Source: Acetivibrio clariflavus DSM 19732
Lineage (GTDB): Bacteria; Bacillota; Clostridia; Acetivibrionales; Acetivibrionaceae
Assembly (NCBI RefSeq): GCF_000237085.1
Contig: NC_016627.1
Coordinates: forward strand, 3,348,118 to 3,412,117
Direction: 5' to 3'
Length of the DNA stretch: 64,000 nt
Below the pieces are notes generated by a model. The model searched no databases. It saw only the letters and a program-made list of their open reading frames with translations, and had not been told where the DNA came from. Position 1 is the stretch's first letter; every line of letters starts with the position of its first letter. Positions 44,803 to 53,800 of the stretch are shown piece after piece. A program made the translations under genes and the position numbers.

Positions 44803-45539
44803 GTGAAGTACATATATAATGCAATAAACATTATTATTGCAATTTCCGTAATTGTTTCACAATGCGGATGTAAGAACTCAGCATCAAGCAACTATACAAA
44901 TCAAAACTTCAGCACACCTTCAATACAAACCACCCACAACAGCAATGCCTTACCCTCTGATTTACAAGACTCAATGGATGCTACACCAAATTCTCCAAGC
45001 AGCAATGATGATAATCGAAATAATATCACCTTGTCAAAAGTATGGGAATTTGAAGGTATAGATTCTTATTATAAGCCGATTGTCAACGGCAACAATGTCA
45101 TAATCTGCGGTAAAAATGTACTGTTTAATATCAGCAAAGACACCGGTAAAAAGAACTACGAGAGCTTTTTAAATTTCAATTATGCCGTCGACTTTTATAC
45201 CGACTCTAATATCATTGCTGCTTGCAATGCAAAAGGTTTTCTGGAAGTAACCGATGTAAATACCGGTAATCTTTTATGGACCTCAGGGTTGATTTGGAAA
45301 CCGGCAACATCCTTTTGGATTACATCTATGAAGGCAATGGAACTATAACCAGTGTATCTCAAAAAGACAACACAATATTTTTTACAACAGGTACTGACTT
45401 AGTATCTATTGATAAATCCGGACACAATTTTACTATTTATGGTTTAGGTATGCCAGTGGACGGTAATTTAGCAGTAAACGGTGATGAGATATACTTGACC
45501 AATTCTGAAAACAAACTTTTTAAATATAAAATAGATTGA
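44803..45539 (+). pseudogene. Frameshifted lipoprotein with PQQ-like beta-propeller repeats
   Basis: The first frame starts at a GTG (44803, after GGAGG) and runs to 45348. It has a signal peptide with Cys (SQCGCKN), a Ser/Asn/Pro linker, and repeats such as KDTGKKNYESF and EVTDVNTGNLLWT that are typical of PQQ-type propeller blades. Its last part, after LLWT, is not repeat-like. A second frame (45276-45539) continues the repeat pattern (VDLETGNILLDYIYEGNGT to the end). The shift lies near 45280-45290. The total is much shorter than normal propellers, so an internal deletion probably accompanies the frameshift. It would have been an extracellular anchored protein. Confidence 0.7.
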
Positions 45540-45650
45540 ACAAGGCAAACTTATATAGTTGGCCACCGCAAGCAGATTGACTTTCAATTGAAATATATAC
45601 ATAAAAGTTTCCTGCAAGCTCATAGACTCATAATCTGCTGTCATAAAATT

Positions 45651-45686
45651 TTCTGGTTTATATTTGACTGCAAATATAAACCAGAA
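45651..45686. repeat. Perfect 16-base inverted repeat with a 4-base loop
   Basis: 45651-45666 and 45671-45686 are exact reverse complements around ACTG. There is no T run directly after it on the plus strand and only a weak one on the minus strand, where rubrerythrin ends about 80 bases upstream. It may be a terminator, a transcript-stabilising hairpin or a small mobile remnant. Confidence 0.6.
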
Positions 45687-45763
45687 AGCGCACCTTTACA
45701 CATCTAAAATTGTTTTCAAGTTTTCAAATGGGATAAAATAAAAAAACATATGATATACAAAAA

Positions 45764-46324
45764 CTATGCCGTAAAATGTTTATACATTTCTTTTTTAGTC
45801 CCGCAAACAGGGCATACATCCGGAAGATGGTCTTTTACTGTATGCCCGCATACAGGACATACATACACAGGTCCTAATTCCATATCCTTTCCCTGATTTG
45901 CAGCTTCCTGTGCTTCCTTAAACAGCCGGGCATGAATCTTCTCTGCCTCTAATGCAAAGTGAAAAGCCCTTTCGGCATCTTTTTCCTCCTGATATCGTGC
46001 TGCGTTTAAATAAACAGGATACATCTGTTCGACCTCATGCAGTTCGCCGTCAATTGCGCCTTGCAGATTATCAACAGTTTTACCCGCTCCAAAAACTGCA
46101 CCCGCAGTAACACTATAATCCCCAACACGGTCTTTCAGCGCTCTAAAGTGGTTATCGGCATGAGCCCACTCTGCATAGGCTATAGCCCTAAACAATCTTC
46201 CTATATTGGGCATGCCCTCCTTATCCGCTATATCGCCCCATATAAGGTATCGCATGTGAGCCATGCTTTCCCCGCCATAAGCGGAACGCAAAAAATCTGC
46301 AGTCATATCATTTTTTACTGACAC
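45764..46324 (-). CDS. rbr: Rubrerythrin
   Basis: 186 residues. The ferritin-like diiron domain (about 1-145) has ligand-bearing helices FLRSAYGGESMAHMRY, AIAYAEWAHADNHFRAL, GAIDGELHEVEQMYPVYLNAARYQEE and HFALEAEKIHARLF. A rubredoxin-like iron site, CPVCGHTVKDHLPDVCPVCG, is at the C-terminus. It reduces hydrogen peroxide in anaerobes with electrons from rubredoxin/NADH. A GTG start follows GGAGGAAGATAATAA. The leader holds a hairpin next to the ribosome binding site. It is divergent from nagB. Confidence 0.95.
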   Translation of the reverse strand: MSVKNDMTADFLRSAYGGESMAHMRYLIWGDIADKEGMPNIGRLFRAIAYAEWAHADNHFRALKDRVGDYSVTAGAVFGAGKTVDNLQGAIDGELHEVEQMYPVYLNAARYQEEKDAERAFHFALEAEKIHARLFKEAQEAANQGKDMELGPVYVCPVCGHTVKDHLPDVCPVCGTKKEMYKHFTA

Positions 46325-46338
46325 TTATTATCTTCCTC

Positions 46339-46364
46339 CCATACAATGTTTTGTATTGTTATGG
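46339..46364 (-). promoter_or_regulatory. Leader hairpin ahead of the rubrerythrin ribosome binding site
   Basis: On the minus strand CCATA and ACAAT pair with ATTGTATGG (9 pairs and one bulged A, loop of 7) immediately before GGGAGGAAG. It could restrict ribosome access or stabilise the mRNA end. Confidence 0.4.
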
Positions 46365-46426
46365 TATGGAATATCAATGGATTTTATACTCTCTTATAAA
46401 TAACTCTTTAGCATTTTCACCTGCAT

Positions 46427-46470
46427 TTGCATAATTATAATTAAATATGATAAAATCGAATTAGTTCGAA
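46427..46470 (+). promoter_or_regulatory. Probable nagB promoter with overlapping dyad
   Basis: TTGCAT (46427-46432) and TAAAAT (46451-46456) are 18 bases apart. An inverted repeat TCGAA-TTAG-TTCGA (46456-46469) overlaps the predicted transcription start and could be an operator for an amino-sugar regulator. It is a pattern only. Confidence 0.4.
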
Positions 46471-46492
46471 TTTCTGCGACTGGAGGATATTT

Positions 46493-47302
46493 ATGAAAAT
46501 AGTAATCAAGGAAAACTATGAAGAAATGAGTAAATATGCTGCAGAAGTAATAGCATCCTGTATAAGGGCAAAACCGGATTGTGTTTTGGGATTAGCTACA
46601 GGAAGCACTCCAATAGGTACATACAAAGAGCTAATTAAAATGCATAATAACGGTCTCGATTTTTCAAGGGTAAAGACCTTCAATCTCGACGAATACCTTG
46701 GAATAGGCATGAATCTTGACAAGCCATATAACGAAGACCAGAGTTATGCAAGGTTTATGTACGAGGAATTGTTTAAGCACATAAATATTAAAAAAGAGAA
46801 TATTCATATTCCGGACGGTCTGACCAAAGAACCCGAAAAGTTCTGCCGCTGGTATGAAGAAGAAATAAAAAAGGCCGGAGGAATCGACCTTCAGCTTCTA
46901 GGTATAGGCGGCGACGGTCACTGGGCATTCAATGAACCGGGTTCATCCCTGCAATCAAGGACAAGAGTAATACCTCTTGCCAAGCAAACTTTAGATGACA
47001 ATTACGAAAGCTTCTTTAAAAAATCGGGAATTTCCAGAGACGAAATGCCGCGTTTTGCAATAACAATGGGAATAGGTACAATCCTTGAAGCAAAGAATAT
47101 TTTAATGATTGCCAACGGCGAAAGAAAAGCTTCTGTTGTAGCCAAGGCAATTGAAGGACCTATTACTTCACAGATTACTGCTTCTGCAATACAACTCCAC
47201 AGCGGCAATGTAACTGTAGTTCTTGACGAGGCTGCTGCCTCAAAGCTCAGCAACATTGAGCATTATAAATACGTTGAAAAGCTTATGAATGAATACAATT
47301 AA
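46493..47302 (+). CDS. nagB: Glucosamine-6-phosphate deaminase
   Basis: 269 residues. NagB signatures are LGLATGSTPIGTYKEL at about 33-48, KTFNLDEYLGI at about 62-72, and the active-site block LGIGGDGHWAFNEPGSSLQSRTRV at about 135-158. It converts glucosamine-6-phosphate to fructose-6-phosphate and ammonia in N-acetylglucosamine use. The usual GDGHIAFNEP reads GDGHWAFNEP, a mild change. The ATG follows GGAGGATATTT. No nagA is adjacent. Its 3' end overlaps the convergent nucleotidyltransferase-like gene by four bases. Confidence 0.93.
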   Translation: MKIVIKENYEEMSKYAAEVIASCIRAKPDCVLGLATGSTPIGTYKELIKMHNNGLDFSRVKTFNLDEYLGIGMNLDKPYNEDQSYARFMYEELFKHINIKKENIHIPDGLTKEPEKFCRWYEEEIKKAGGIDLQLLGIGGDGHWAFNEPGSSLQSRTRVIPLAKQTLDDNYESFFKKSGISRDEMPRFAITMGIGTILEAKNILMIANGERKASVVAKAIEGPITSQITASAIQLHSGNVTVVLDEAAASKLSNIEHYKYVEKLMNEYN

Positions 47303-48198
47303 AATATTTCTTCGCTTTCTTCTTTTGTATAGAAATATTTTGTGAACTCTTCTTCCAAGAGTTCATTTTCATTTTCAAGCAAATATTTGAAAGCTGCCTT
47401 ACTGTGTGCAATAGCTTCATCTTCAAGCTTTGACAACTTTTCGGGAATGTTTTTCTCCACAAGCATTTTTTTTACGTCGTCAAAAATTTCACGGTTGCCA
47501 TAGAGAAAAATGCCCTCATGAAGAATCTTTGAAGCCACCATGGATTTAAAATCATTGAACTCCATTTGCTCATAGGCTTTGGATATGTCTTTAATAACAT
47601 AATCGATTTCTTCCATATATTGCGGATTCTTTATAAGGAATCCCTTTTCTTTATATATTGCAAGATCAAGACCTCTTAGAAAACCATCGGCAAGATTCCT
47701 GGATATAACAATTATGTCAAGGTCGGAACCTCTCACCAATTTGCCTGACGACGCTTCAGGTCTAAGTTCCGAATGGGCCATATCATATACTACATCTCCG
47801 GCAATCATAAAACATATATTGTTTTTTATACTTTCGGAATCCTCCAGGAAATCTACAATTTTTGATACAGTATTATATGCCAGTTCATATTTTCTTTTGC
47901 TGATGAGTTTTACATTCTCATGCAGAATCTCTGCCTTGCGTTCAATTTCGGCAATATCCTTATTCAGGCCCACCACCGAATAAGTGAGAAATTCTCTCAT
48001 TATTGACGGTGAAAGTCTGGCATAGCCTTCAATTTTTTTATCAAGACGCAAATATTTTTTCCCAAAGGTCTTTACTGTAATTTCATTGGCTTTGTAACAG
48101 TACCTCCACAAACGCAGCTCATCTATTCCGGTTTTCTCATATAACTCTTTTCCGGTTAACGGACCTTCTTTCTCAAGAATCTTAATAATATCATTCAT
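47299..48198 (-). CDS. Winged-helix plus nucleotidyltransferase-like protein
   Basis: 299 residues. The N-terminal 60 residues look like a winged helix (LEKEGPLTGKELYEKTGIDELRLWRYCYKANE). A helical linker follows. Residues about 125-215 hold a nucleotidyltransferase-type core: CFMIAGDVVYDMAHSELRPEASSGKLVRGSDLDIIVI, where the G-S-D-L-D-I-I motif gives the two metal-binding aspartates. The C-terminus is helical, ending in repeated Glu. It could be a DNA-binding nucleotidyltransferase or a regulatory NTase as in toxin-antitoxin (MNT) systems, but no HEPN partner adjoins. The exact role is unknown. Confidence 0.55.
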   Translation of the reverse strand: MNDIIKILEKEGPLTGKELYEKTGIDELRLWRYCYKANEITVKTFGKKYLRLDKKIEGYARLSPSIMREFLTYSVVGLNKDIAEIERKAEILHENVKLISKRKYELAYNTVSKIVDFLEDSESIKNNICFMIAGDVVYDMAHSELRPEASSGKLVRGSDLDIIVISRNLADGFLRGLDLAIYKEKGFLIKNPQYMEEIDYVIKDISKAYEQMEFNDFKSMVASKILHEGIFLYGNREIFDDVKKMLVEKNIPEKLSKLEDEAIAHSKAAFKYLLENENELLEEEFTKYFYTKEESEEIF

Positions 48199-48283
48199 AA
48201 CTGATTCTCCTCATCCGCAAAAAATTTTATCCAGGCTTTAACCGTATGAAACTTATCCCGGCAAAAACTAAAGTCAAATCAAT

Positions 48284-48312
48284 AAATTCCGCTGCTTACG
48301 GCAGCGGAATTT
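48284..48312 (-). terminator. GC-rich hairpin terminator
   Basis: A perfect 12-base stem (48284-48295 with 48301-48312, core TTCCGCTGC) and a 5-base loop lie after the beta-helix gene ending at 48337. The minus-strand flank is T-rich but interrupted, so termination strength is uncertain. Confidence 0.65.
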
Positions 48313-48336
48313 ATCTTAAGTCTGAAAATTTCCTGT

Positions 48337-49149
48337 CTAATTTCTCTCTTGCAATTCCTGACACTGTTTGAATTTAATAATATTATTTGGAGGATAATAT
48401 CCTCTGGCAGTGGCATTGGGATAAAGAAGAGAGTTCTTTCCTATAAGGGTTCCAGGAGTTGTGGCACTATTGCAACCTGTCTCAACACCGTCACCTAGAA
48501 TGGCTCCTAATTTTCTTAATCCAGTTTCATACTGTTTGCCGTTTATATTGAGAACCACCTGTGATTCTACAAGTTTGAGGTTTGCAAGCTTTGTACCTGC
48601 ACCAAGGTTAACCTTACCTAAAATACTGTCACCTATATAGGCAAAATGCCCTGCTTTACTTTCACCAAGCAAAATACAGGATTTCAATTCGGTTGTATGT
48701 CCCACGACACATTTATTTCCGACAAGCACATCTCCTCTTATATAGGCACCCTGGCGTACTTCCGTGTCGTCACCTATTATTGTCGGACCTTTTATCAATG
48801 CTCCAGGCTCAACAATAGTATTCTTTCCGATGGATATGTTTCCATCCATAAAAACTGCCCCGGCATAAAGGATACTAGCACCCTCTAAAACCTGGCCGTC
48901 CATAATAACTTCGGGACTTTTTTTGGAGTTATCTATGGTAAATCCGTCATCGATAACTTTGCCATCATAAAGTATCAATGTTTTATCCAGTACCAATCTG
49001 CTGCTATAGACTCCTCCCAAGTTCGGTACAAGACTGTCCTTTATAAACTTCTTTAGTCTCCCAAGTCCTTCCCACACATATTCTGTGCCCTCAAAGATAG
49101 CTTCAAACGGGTTTCCCGAAAGATCAAAAAAATCTTCAGCTTTAAGCAT
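48337..49149 (-). CDS. Left-handed beta-helix acyl/nucleotidyl-transferase-like protein
   Basis: 270 residues. A long run of hexapeptide repeats ([LIV]-G-x-x-x-x) fills residues 95-240, for example SIGKNTIVEPGALIKGPTIIGDDTEVRQGAYI and NLGAGTKLANLKLVE, giving a left-handed beta-helix. It resembles the C-terminal acetyltransferase half of GlmU-type enzymes, with a GHTTELKSCILLGESKAGHFAYIGDSILG block close to GlmU/Glucose-1-P thymidylyltransferase-like proteins. The N-terminal Rossmann pyrophosphorylase half is missing. It probably modifies or binds sugar nucleotides. The ATG follows AGGAGGAATATT. Confidence 0.8.
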   Translation of the reverse strand: MLKAEDFFDLSGNPFEAIFEGTEYVWEGLGRLKKFIKDSLVPNLGGVYSSRLVLDKTLILYDGKVIDDGFTIDNSKKSPEVIMDGQVLEGASILYAGAVFMDGNISIGKNTIVEPGALIKGPTIIGDDTEVRQGAYIRGDVLVGNKCVVGHTTELKSCILLGESKAGHFAYIGDSILGKVNLGAGTKLANLKLVESQVVLNINGKQYETGLRKLGAILGDGVETGCNSATTPGTLIGKNSLLYPNATARGYYPPNNIIKFKQCQELQERN

Positions 49150-49269
49150 AATATTCCTCCTATAAAAAAGCTTCTATATCATATTATAACAGTAAATAGC
49201 ATTTGAGTAAATTAATTCGAAATAGAGCAATTTCTTTATTACAATAAAGACTTTATTATTCTTGCATTC

Positions 49270-50310
49270 TTACTCTGTAATTTCAATGCTTTTTCCCATA
49301 TCAATAAGCAACTTCTCATTTTTTTCGTAAAACTCCTTTGAAACATCGGCATACAATTCGCAACGTATATTTTGACCGTATATTATTATCTGAAGTTTAA
49401 CCCTGTCTCCGTCTTTTTCAACAATTTTATAACCTTTATTATTATTTGAAGCAGGAAAATCTTCTACCAGAATTCCTTTATTTTTTGCCTCATCAATTTC
49501 CATTGTGTCAGTACCAATACCTAATAAAAATCCGCCATAAACTCTTATATCTGCCTCTTCAGTATCATATAGAAAAACTCCGTCACCTGCAGGAGGTTCA
49601 TCGGATATATGCCAGAAATCGGGATAATTAATGCTATAACCATATTTGACATTATAATATGTATTAAACTTTGCAGCAGTGCTGCTCTCATTTTCTTCAG
49701 TAAATTGTCTGCTGTAATACTCGTCATCCGGATTATCGCTAATTTTCCAGTAATATTCCCCATTAATCAGCAGTTTGTTCTCATAGGGCGAGTCAGTGGC
49801 ATTTTCTATTTGTCCGATACTATATTCAATAATTTCGGGTGGATCAATTTTCTCTTTTTGAATGGTTCCGTTAATTATACTATATTCTGAAGTTGCCGAT
49901 GGAGATGACTCAAAAAGTTCACCCCCGATTACAACTGTTTTTTCATCAACGGAAAGATTTAATTTGTTCCCATTGACAGTCCACTTACCGGATATATCCA
50001 ATACCCGCTTTTCTTCATCATATTGACTGTAATATAACTTAAAACTGCTATCCTTGTAAAAAAAGAACATATCATTATACCCACTGCCTATTGAAGGAGC
50101 GGCATGCCATATTCCTATTAGCTGCTGTCCAATTAAATTATCATATTTTTCCGGGGCATCCGTTTTCAACGGGGCATCAGTCATCAAATCACCTGATGTT
50201 GGAATAGGCATATTTCCATTGCTATTGCCGTTACATGCGCACAAAAAAGTCAGAATCAAAGCTAAAGGCACAGTAAATAAATTCTTTGAGAATCTTTTAA
50301 AATCAACCAT
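49270..50310 (-). CDS. Hypothetical lipoprotein
   Basis: 346 residues. Signal peptide (NLFTVPLALILTFLCAC) with lipobox LCAC, mature Cys near 26, followed by an Asn/Gly-rich linker. The first domain (about 60-160) has a beta pattern GIWHAAPSIGSGYNDMFFFYKDSSFKLYYSQYD, consistent with a lipocalin-like or DUF-type sandwich. The last 130 residues contain YGYSINYPDFWHISDEPPAGDGVFLY, a start seen in secreted PsbP/DcrB-like domains. No catalytic motif is seen. It is part of the lipoprotein-rich region but separated from the main run by housekeeping genes. Confidence 0.65.
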   Translation of the reverse strand: MVDFKRFSKNLFTVPLALILTFLCACNGNSNGNMPIPTSGDLMTDAPLKTDAPEKYDNLIGQQLIGIWHAAPSIGSGYNDMFFFYKDSSFKLYYSQYDEEKRVLDISGKWTVNGNKLNLSVDEKTVVIGGELFESSPSATSEYSIINGTIQKEKIDPPEIIEYSIGQIENATDSPYENKLLINGEYYWKISDNPDDEYYSRQFTEENESSTAAKFNTYYNVKYGYSINYPDFWHISDEPPAGDGVFLYDTEEADIRVYGGFLLGIGTDTMEIDEAKNKGILVEDFPASNNNKGYKIVEKDGDRVKLQIIIYGQNIRCELYADVSKEFYEKNEKLLIDMGKSIEITE

Positions 50311-50402
50311 TTTTTATCTCCTCATTAAACCTATTATAATTTAGGGTATAAATTCAACAATTATATTCTCGTATTTTTGTCCCCCTTACTAAAGAATTAA
50401 TT

Positions 50403-50840
50403 TTATAATTTATCCCTTTTTTCCTCCCAAAGTCTCATACGTTCTTCAAAGCTCACTTCTCTGTGTATCTGATGCAGCATCCATTGATAACCGAACTGGT
50501 CGGCAAACACAGCATTGGATAAACCGTAATCAGGTATTTCAGTGATGGGCTGAGTCTCCTTACATCCTGCATTAATAGCCTTTGCAAAGGTTTCTTCAAT
50601 GTCAGGTACCATTACGTTAAACCAAATTGTATTGGGTTTATCCGGGTCCGGAGCTTTAAGTCCGAATTTTGGGTTTTCATCCAGCATGTGAAAACGTACT
50701 CCATACAGTTTAAAAACAACTTCATTTTCGCCTTTTGGAAAATTGGTAACCTCAACCCTCTCTATATCAAATATTTTTTCATACAATTCCAGTGCTTTCA
50801 AACTGTCTGACACAATCATATCAATTTCTACTCCAACCAT
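50403..50840 (-). CDS. VOC-family protein (glyoxalase/PhnB-like)
   Basis: 145 residues, one vicinal-oxygen-chelate fold made of two beta-alpha-beta-beta-beta modules (VEIDMIVSDSLKALELYEKIF and IWFNVMVPDIEETFAKAINAGC). The metal ligands of glyoxalase I are only partly present. DQFGYQWMLHQIHREVSFEERMRRLW-type endings fit PhnB/DUF1428-like proteins. The activity is unknown; family members include epimerases, dioxygenases and resistance proteins. An AAGGATGTG site precedes the ATG. It lies just downstream of the orphan pglX with a gap of only 40 bases, but this is probably coincidental. Confidence 0.8.
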   Translation of the reverse strand: MVGVEIDMIVSDSLKALELYEKIFDIERVEVTNFPKGENEVVFKLYGVRFHMLDENPKFGLKAPDPDKPNTIWFNVMVPDIEETFAKAINAGCKETQPITEIPDYGLSNAVFADQFGYQWMLHQIHREVSFEERMRLWEEKRDKL

Positions 50841-50880
50841 TTTAACACATCCTTTCTTGAAAATTTTTATTTGCTTTAAA

Positions 50881-53800
50881 TTAAATTTTAGCCAATAAGT
50901 CTGTCTTCAATGCCTTTCTGTCATTTCCCCGGGGAATCTCAATCCCCTGGAACCTTGCATAGTTTACTTTTATCCCAGCATCTAAGTCAATCTCTATTCT
51001 TTGATTTGCAGCATGGGCAATTACCTGGTCATATAGCCGACACTCTTCCATTTGCTTTAATATTTTTTCCTTTTTCTTTCTTGCACCGGCTTTTTCTCTT
51101 TGGGATGCATCGGAATCTATAATAATATCCAGTCTCTTAATCTCCGCTTCATAGGATTTTTGCAATTTATGAAGGTAATCGGTTCTCACCCTTGCCACTG
51201 TAAACTCATCATAGCGGTGCATATAAATGAGTGCTTTAAATCCATTTTCCTTACCGGAATCAAAAAGCCAATATATAGGCCTTTTTTGGTATACCTGCAC
51301 GTGGTCTTTATAGAACTCCCTGAGAAAATACCTTCTTATAGCCTGCCTTGAAGTTTCATCCGCCTTTTTACCTACGGTATCGGCAATATAATCAAGGTTT
51401 TCCTCCAAAGTCTCTTCGCCAAATGTTACTTTAAGAAACTCAATAAATCTTTTGACAATATCGTCTTCAAAATATTCATCGTCAGTGACAGGTATAATAT
51501 TATCCATATCGGGTATAAAAGCAGCATCCACCCATAAATCCTCAATTACTTTTCCTTCATCATCTTTCACTATCCTTCTGACTTTCCACTTTCCGTCCTC
51601 ATTTTTCCATTTATCCTTAAATTCGCCACTGGCATAGATAAGTCCTTCTGCATCAATGGAATATCTTCCAAACATACAGCCAACCGCATAGGAAATAAAG
51701 GACTTGATATCTCTTACTCTTTCGGCTTTTCTGACGGTTATATCCCTATCCTCCACCTCCGGTGAAAGTTCATCCTGCAAGCCATATATTTCAATGAATA
51801 TCCGGTTAAGTTCCTCTTCATTGGCTTTCAACCGGTTAAACTGTTCTTCTGCAAAAGCAGCCCAATTATTGAAAGCCTGTTGTACAGTGCTGCTATCCCC
51901 TTTATGGGCAAGTAGCGGATGTCTTTTAAAGTCCCAGGAGGTTTCAAAAGAATCCCAGTCAATTCTTGCTATCTGAATATTATCTTCTGCTAATGAATTG
52001 ATTCTATTCCCGGCATCCTCAGATTTCGCAAAAACTACAGGGAATTTGGCAATTTCACCCGACTGATAGTTAACGGTAGGGTTTAATAACCCCAACAAAT
52101 AATCAAATATATTGCTGTTTAGCAATGCCAAATAGTAAAGTCTATCTTCCTCATCGGTAAACAGACAGCAGCCGCCATTGTCAAAGATAAATCCGTATCC
52201 GAAAATCCTAATGCTGAATTTACCTGTCGAAACAGTTGACCAGGTTAATCCCGGTTTCATAAAGTAATGGTAATTTGCTATAACCGCTGTAGGAATTTTT
52301 CTAATTTCTTCAGCGTCATTCTTCCAGTCAATCAAATAATAGTTATTTCCATACCACTTTCTGTACCCGCCGCCTTTGTTGTAAGGAAACCATCTTCTGA
52401 CAATTGTTTCTTCCTTGATTATTTTTTTTGCATTAAAATTCACTTTGTCAATATCAACTTCAAACCATAATCTCAAAAATCTGTCATTGTCAGATGTTGA
52501 GTTACCTTTTCTCGGGTACGCTATATCTCCAAGTTTTATACTGTCTGAAAAAATATTTTTTACCTTCGGACTGGCCCAATAGGCAATAGGTGCACCCTCT
52601 ATTTTGAAAAATTCATCACTGTTTACCGTATAATAATTATTTCTGTTAAACAGGTTTCTCCTTTTTTCTTCCGAACTCATATAATCACACAGTCTTATAT
52701 ATAATCCATTATATCCTCTTACTTTAATTTTCGAAATTGTAAATGAGACAGACTGTACCACTTCCCCTCCAATTTCCTCGAAAGTCCTTGTTCCAAGATG
52801 AAGCATATTCTTTATAACAGTTAAGTTCAATATTTCTTTCCTCAATTCCTCAAAACCGGACAGAAACATCCATGAGTGCTGAGTTATCATGGAAACGTAA
52901 TTCTTTGAGTAATTTAAACATATCTTAATAAACACGGCGAACAAATCGTTTCTGCCCGTGGTATAACTGTCTTCAACAAATTTGGCCAGCTTGGAATTCA
53001 TACCTCTTCTTCCGAGATAAGGCGGGTTGGTACATACCGCATCATACTTTTGGCTCATTATTCTTGCCTGTTTAACCAATGGCGGTATTTTTTCAAGAAT
53101 AATATTTCTATATTGATACTCAACTAAATCCTGAACTTCTCCTTTCTTTATCTCTTCCAATCTACTCTCAATGGCATCAAAATCAACAGGCTTTACTTCA
53201 AGTAAAGAGCCATATTCCTTTGCATCATGAAAAACATTTATGAGATACTCCACATCTTCTCTGAGTAACCGCTTTTCTATCTCTGTCTCCCCAGTATTTA
53301 CAAGATAGTCTATTGCCTCTTTCGGAAAACCATTGCTTTCCTGTATGGCACATATATTAACTTTTACCTTTTCCTTAAATATTCTTCTGCTCTTGCTCCT
53401 TGCCTTCATCATAACCGCAAAATATGCCAATTGAACGGCTCTGTCATCTATGTCCAGACCGTACAGGTTGTTTTCAAGGATGAGTTTCGGAATATCCCTT
53501 TCCGAATATCCTGCATTCCTGTAAATATCATAGAGCAGATCAAAGGCATACACCAAAATATGCCCGCTGCCCACAGCAGGGTCTAAAACCTTTATATCCT
53601 CCGGCCTTATATTCTTGCTCTTTGCCCAAATTTCTTCCAACTGCTTTTGAACTTCAGGTTCCTGTTCAGCTTCCTCAAGGTAATATTTCCATTTGCTCTT
53701 CAACTCTTCATCGGGATGTCCTTCAAGCCACAGTCTTCCCAAAGAGTTCTCCAGCATGTATTTGACAATCCAGTCCGGAGTAAACAACTGGGTTGCAGCA

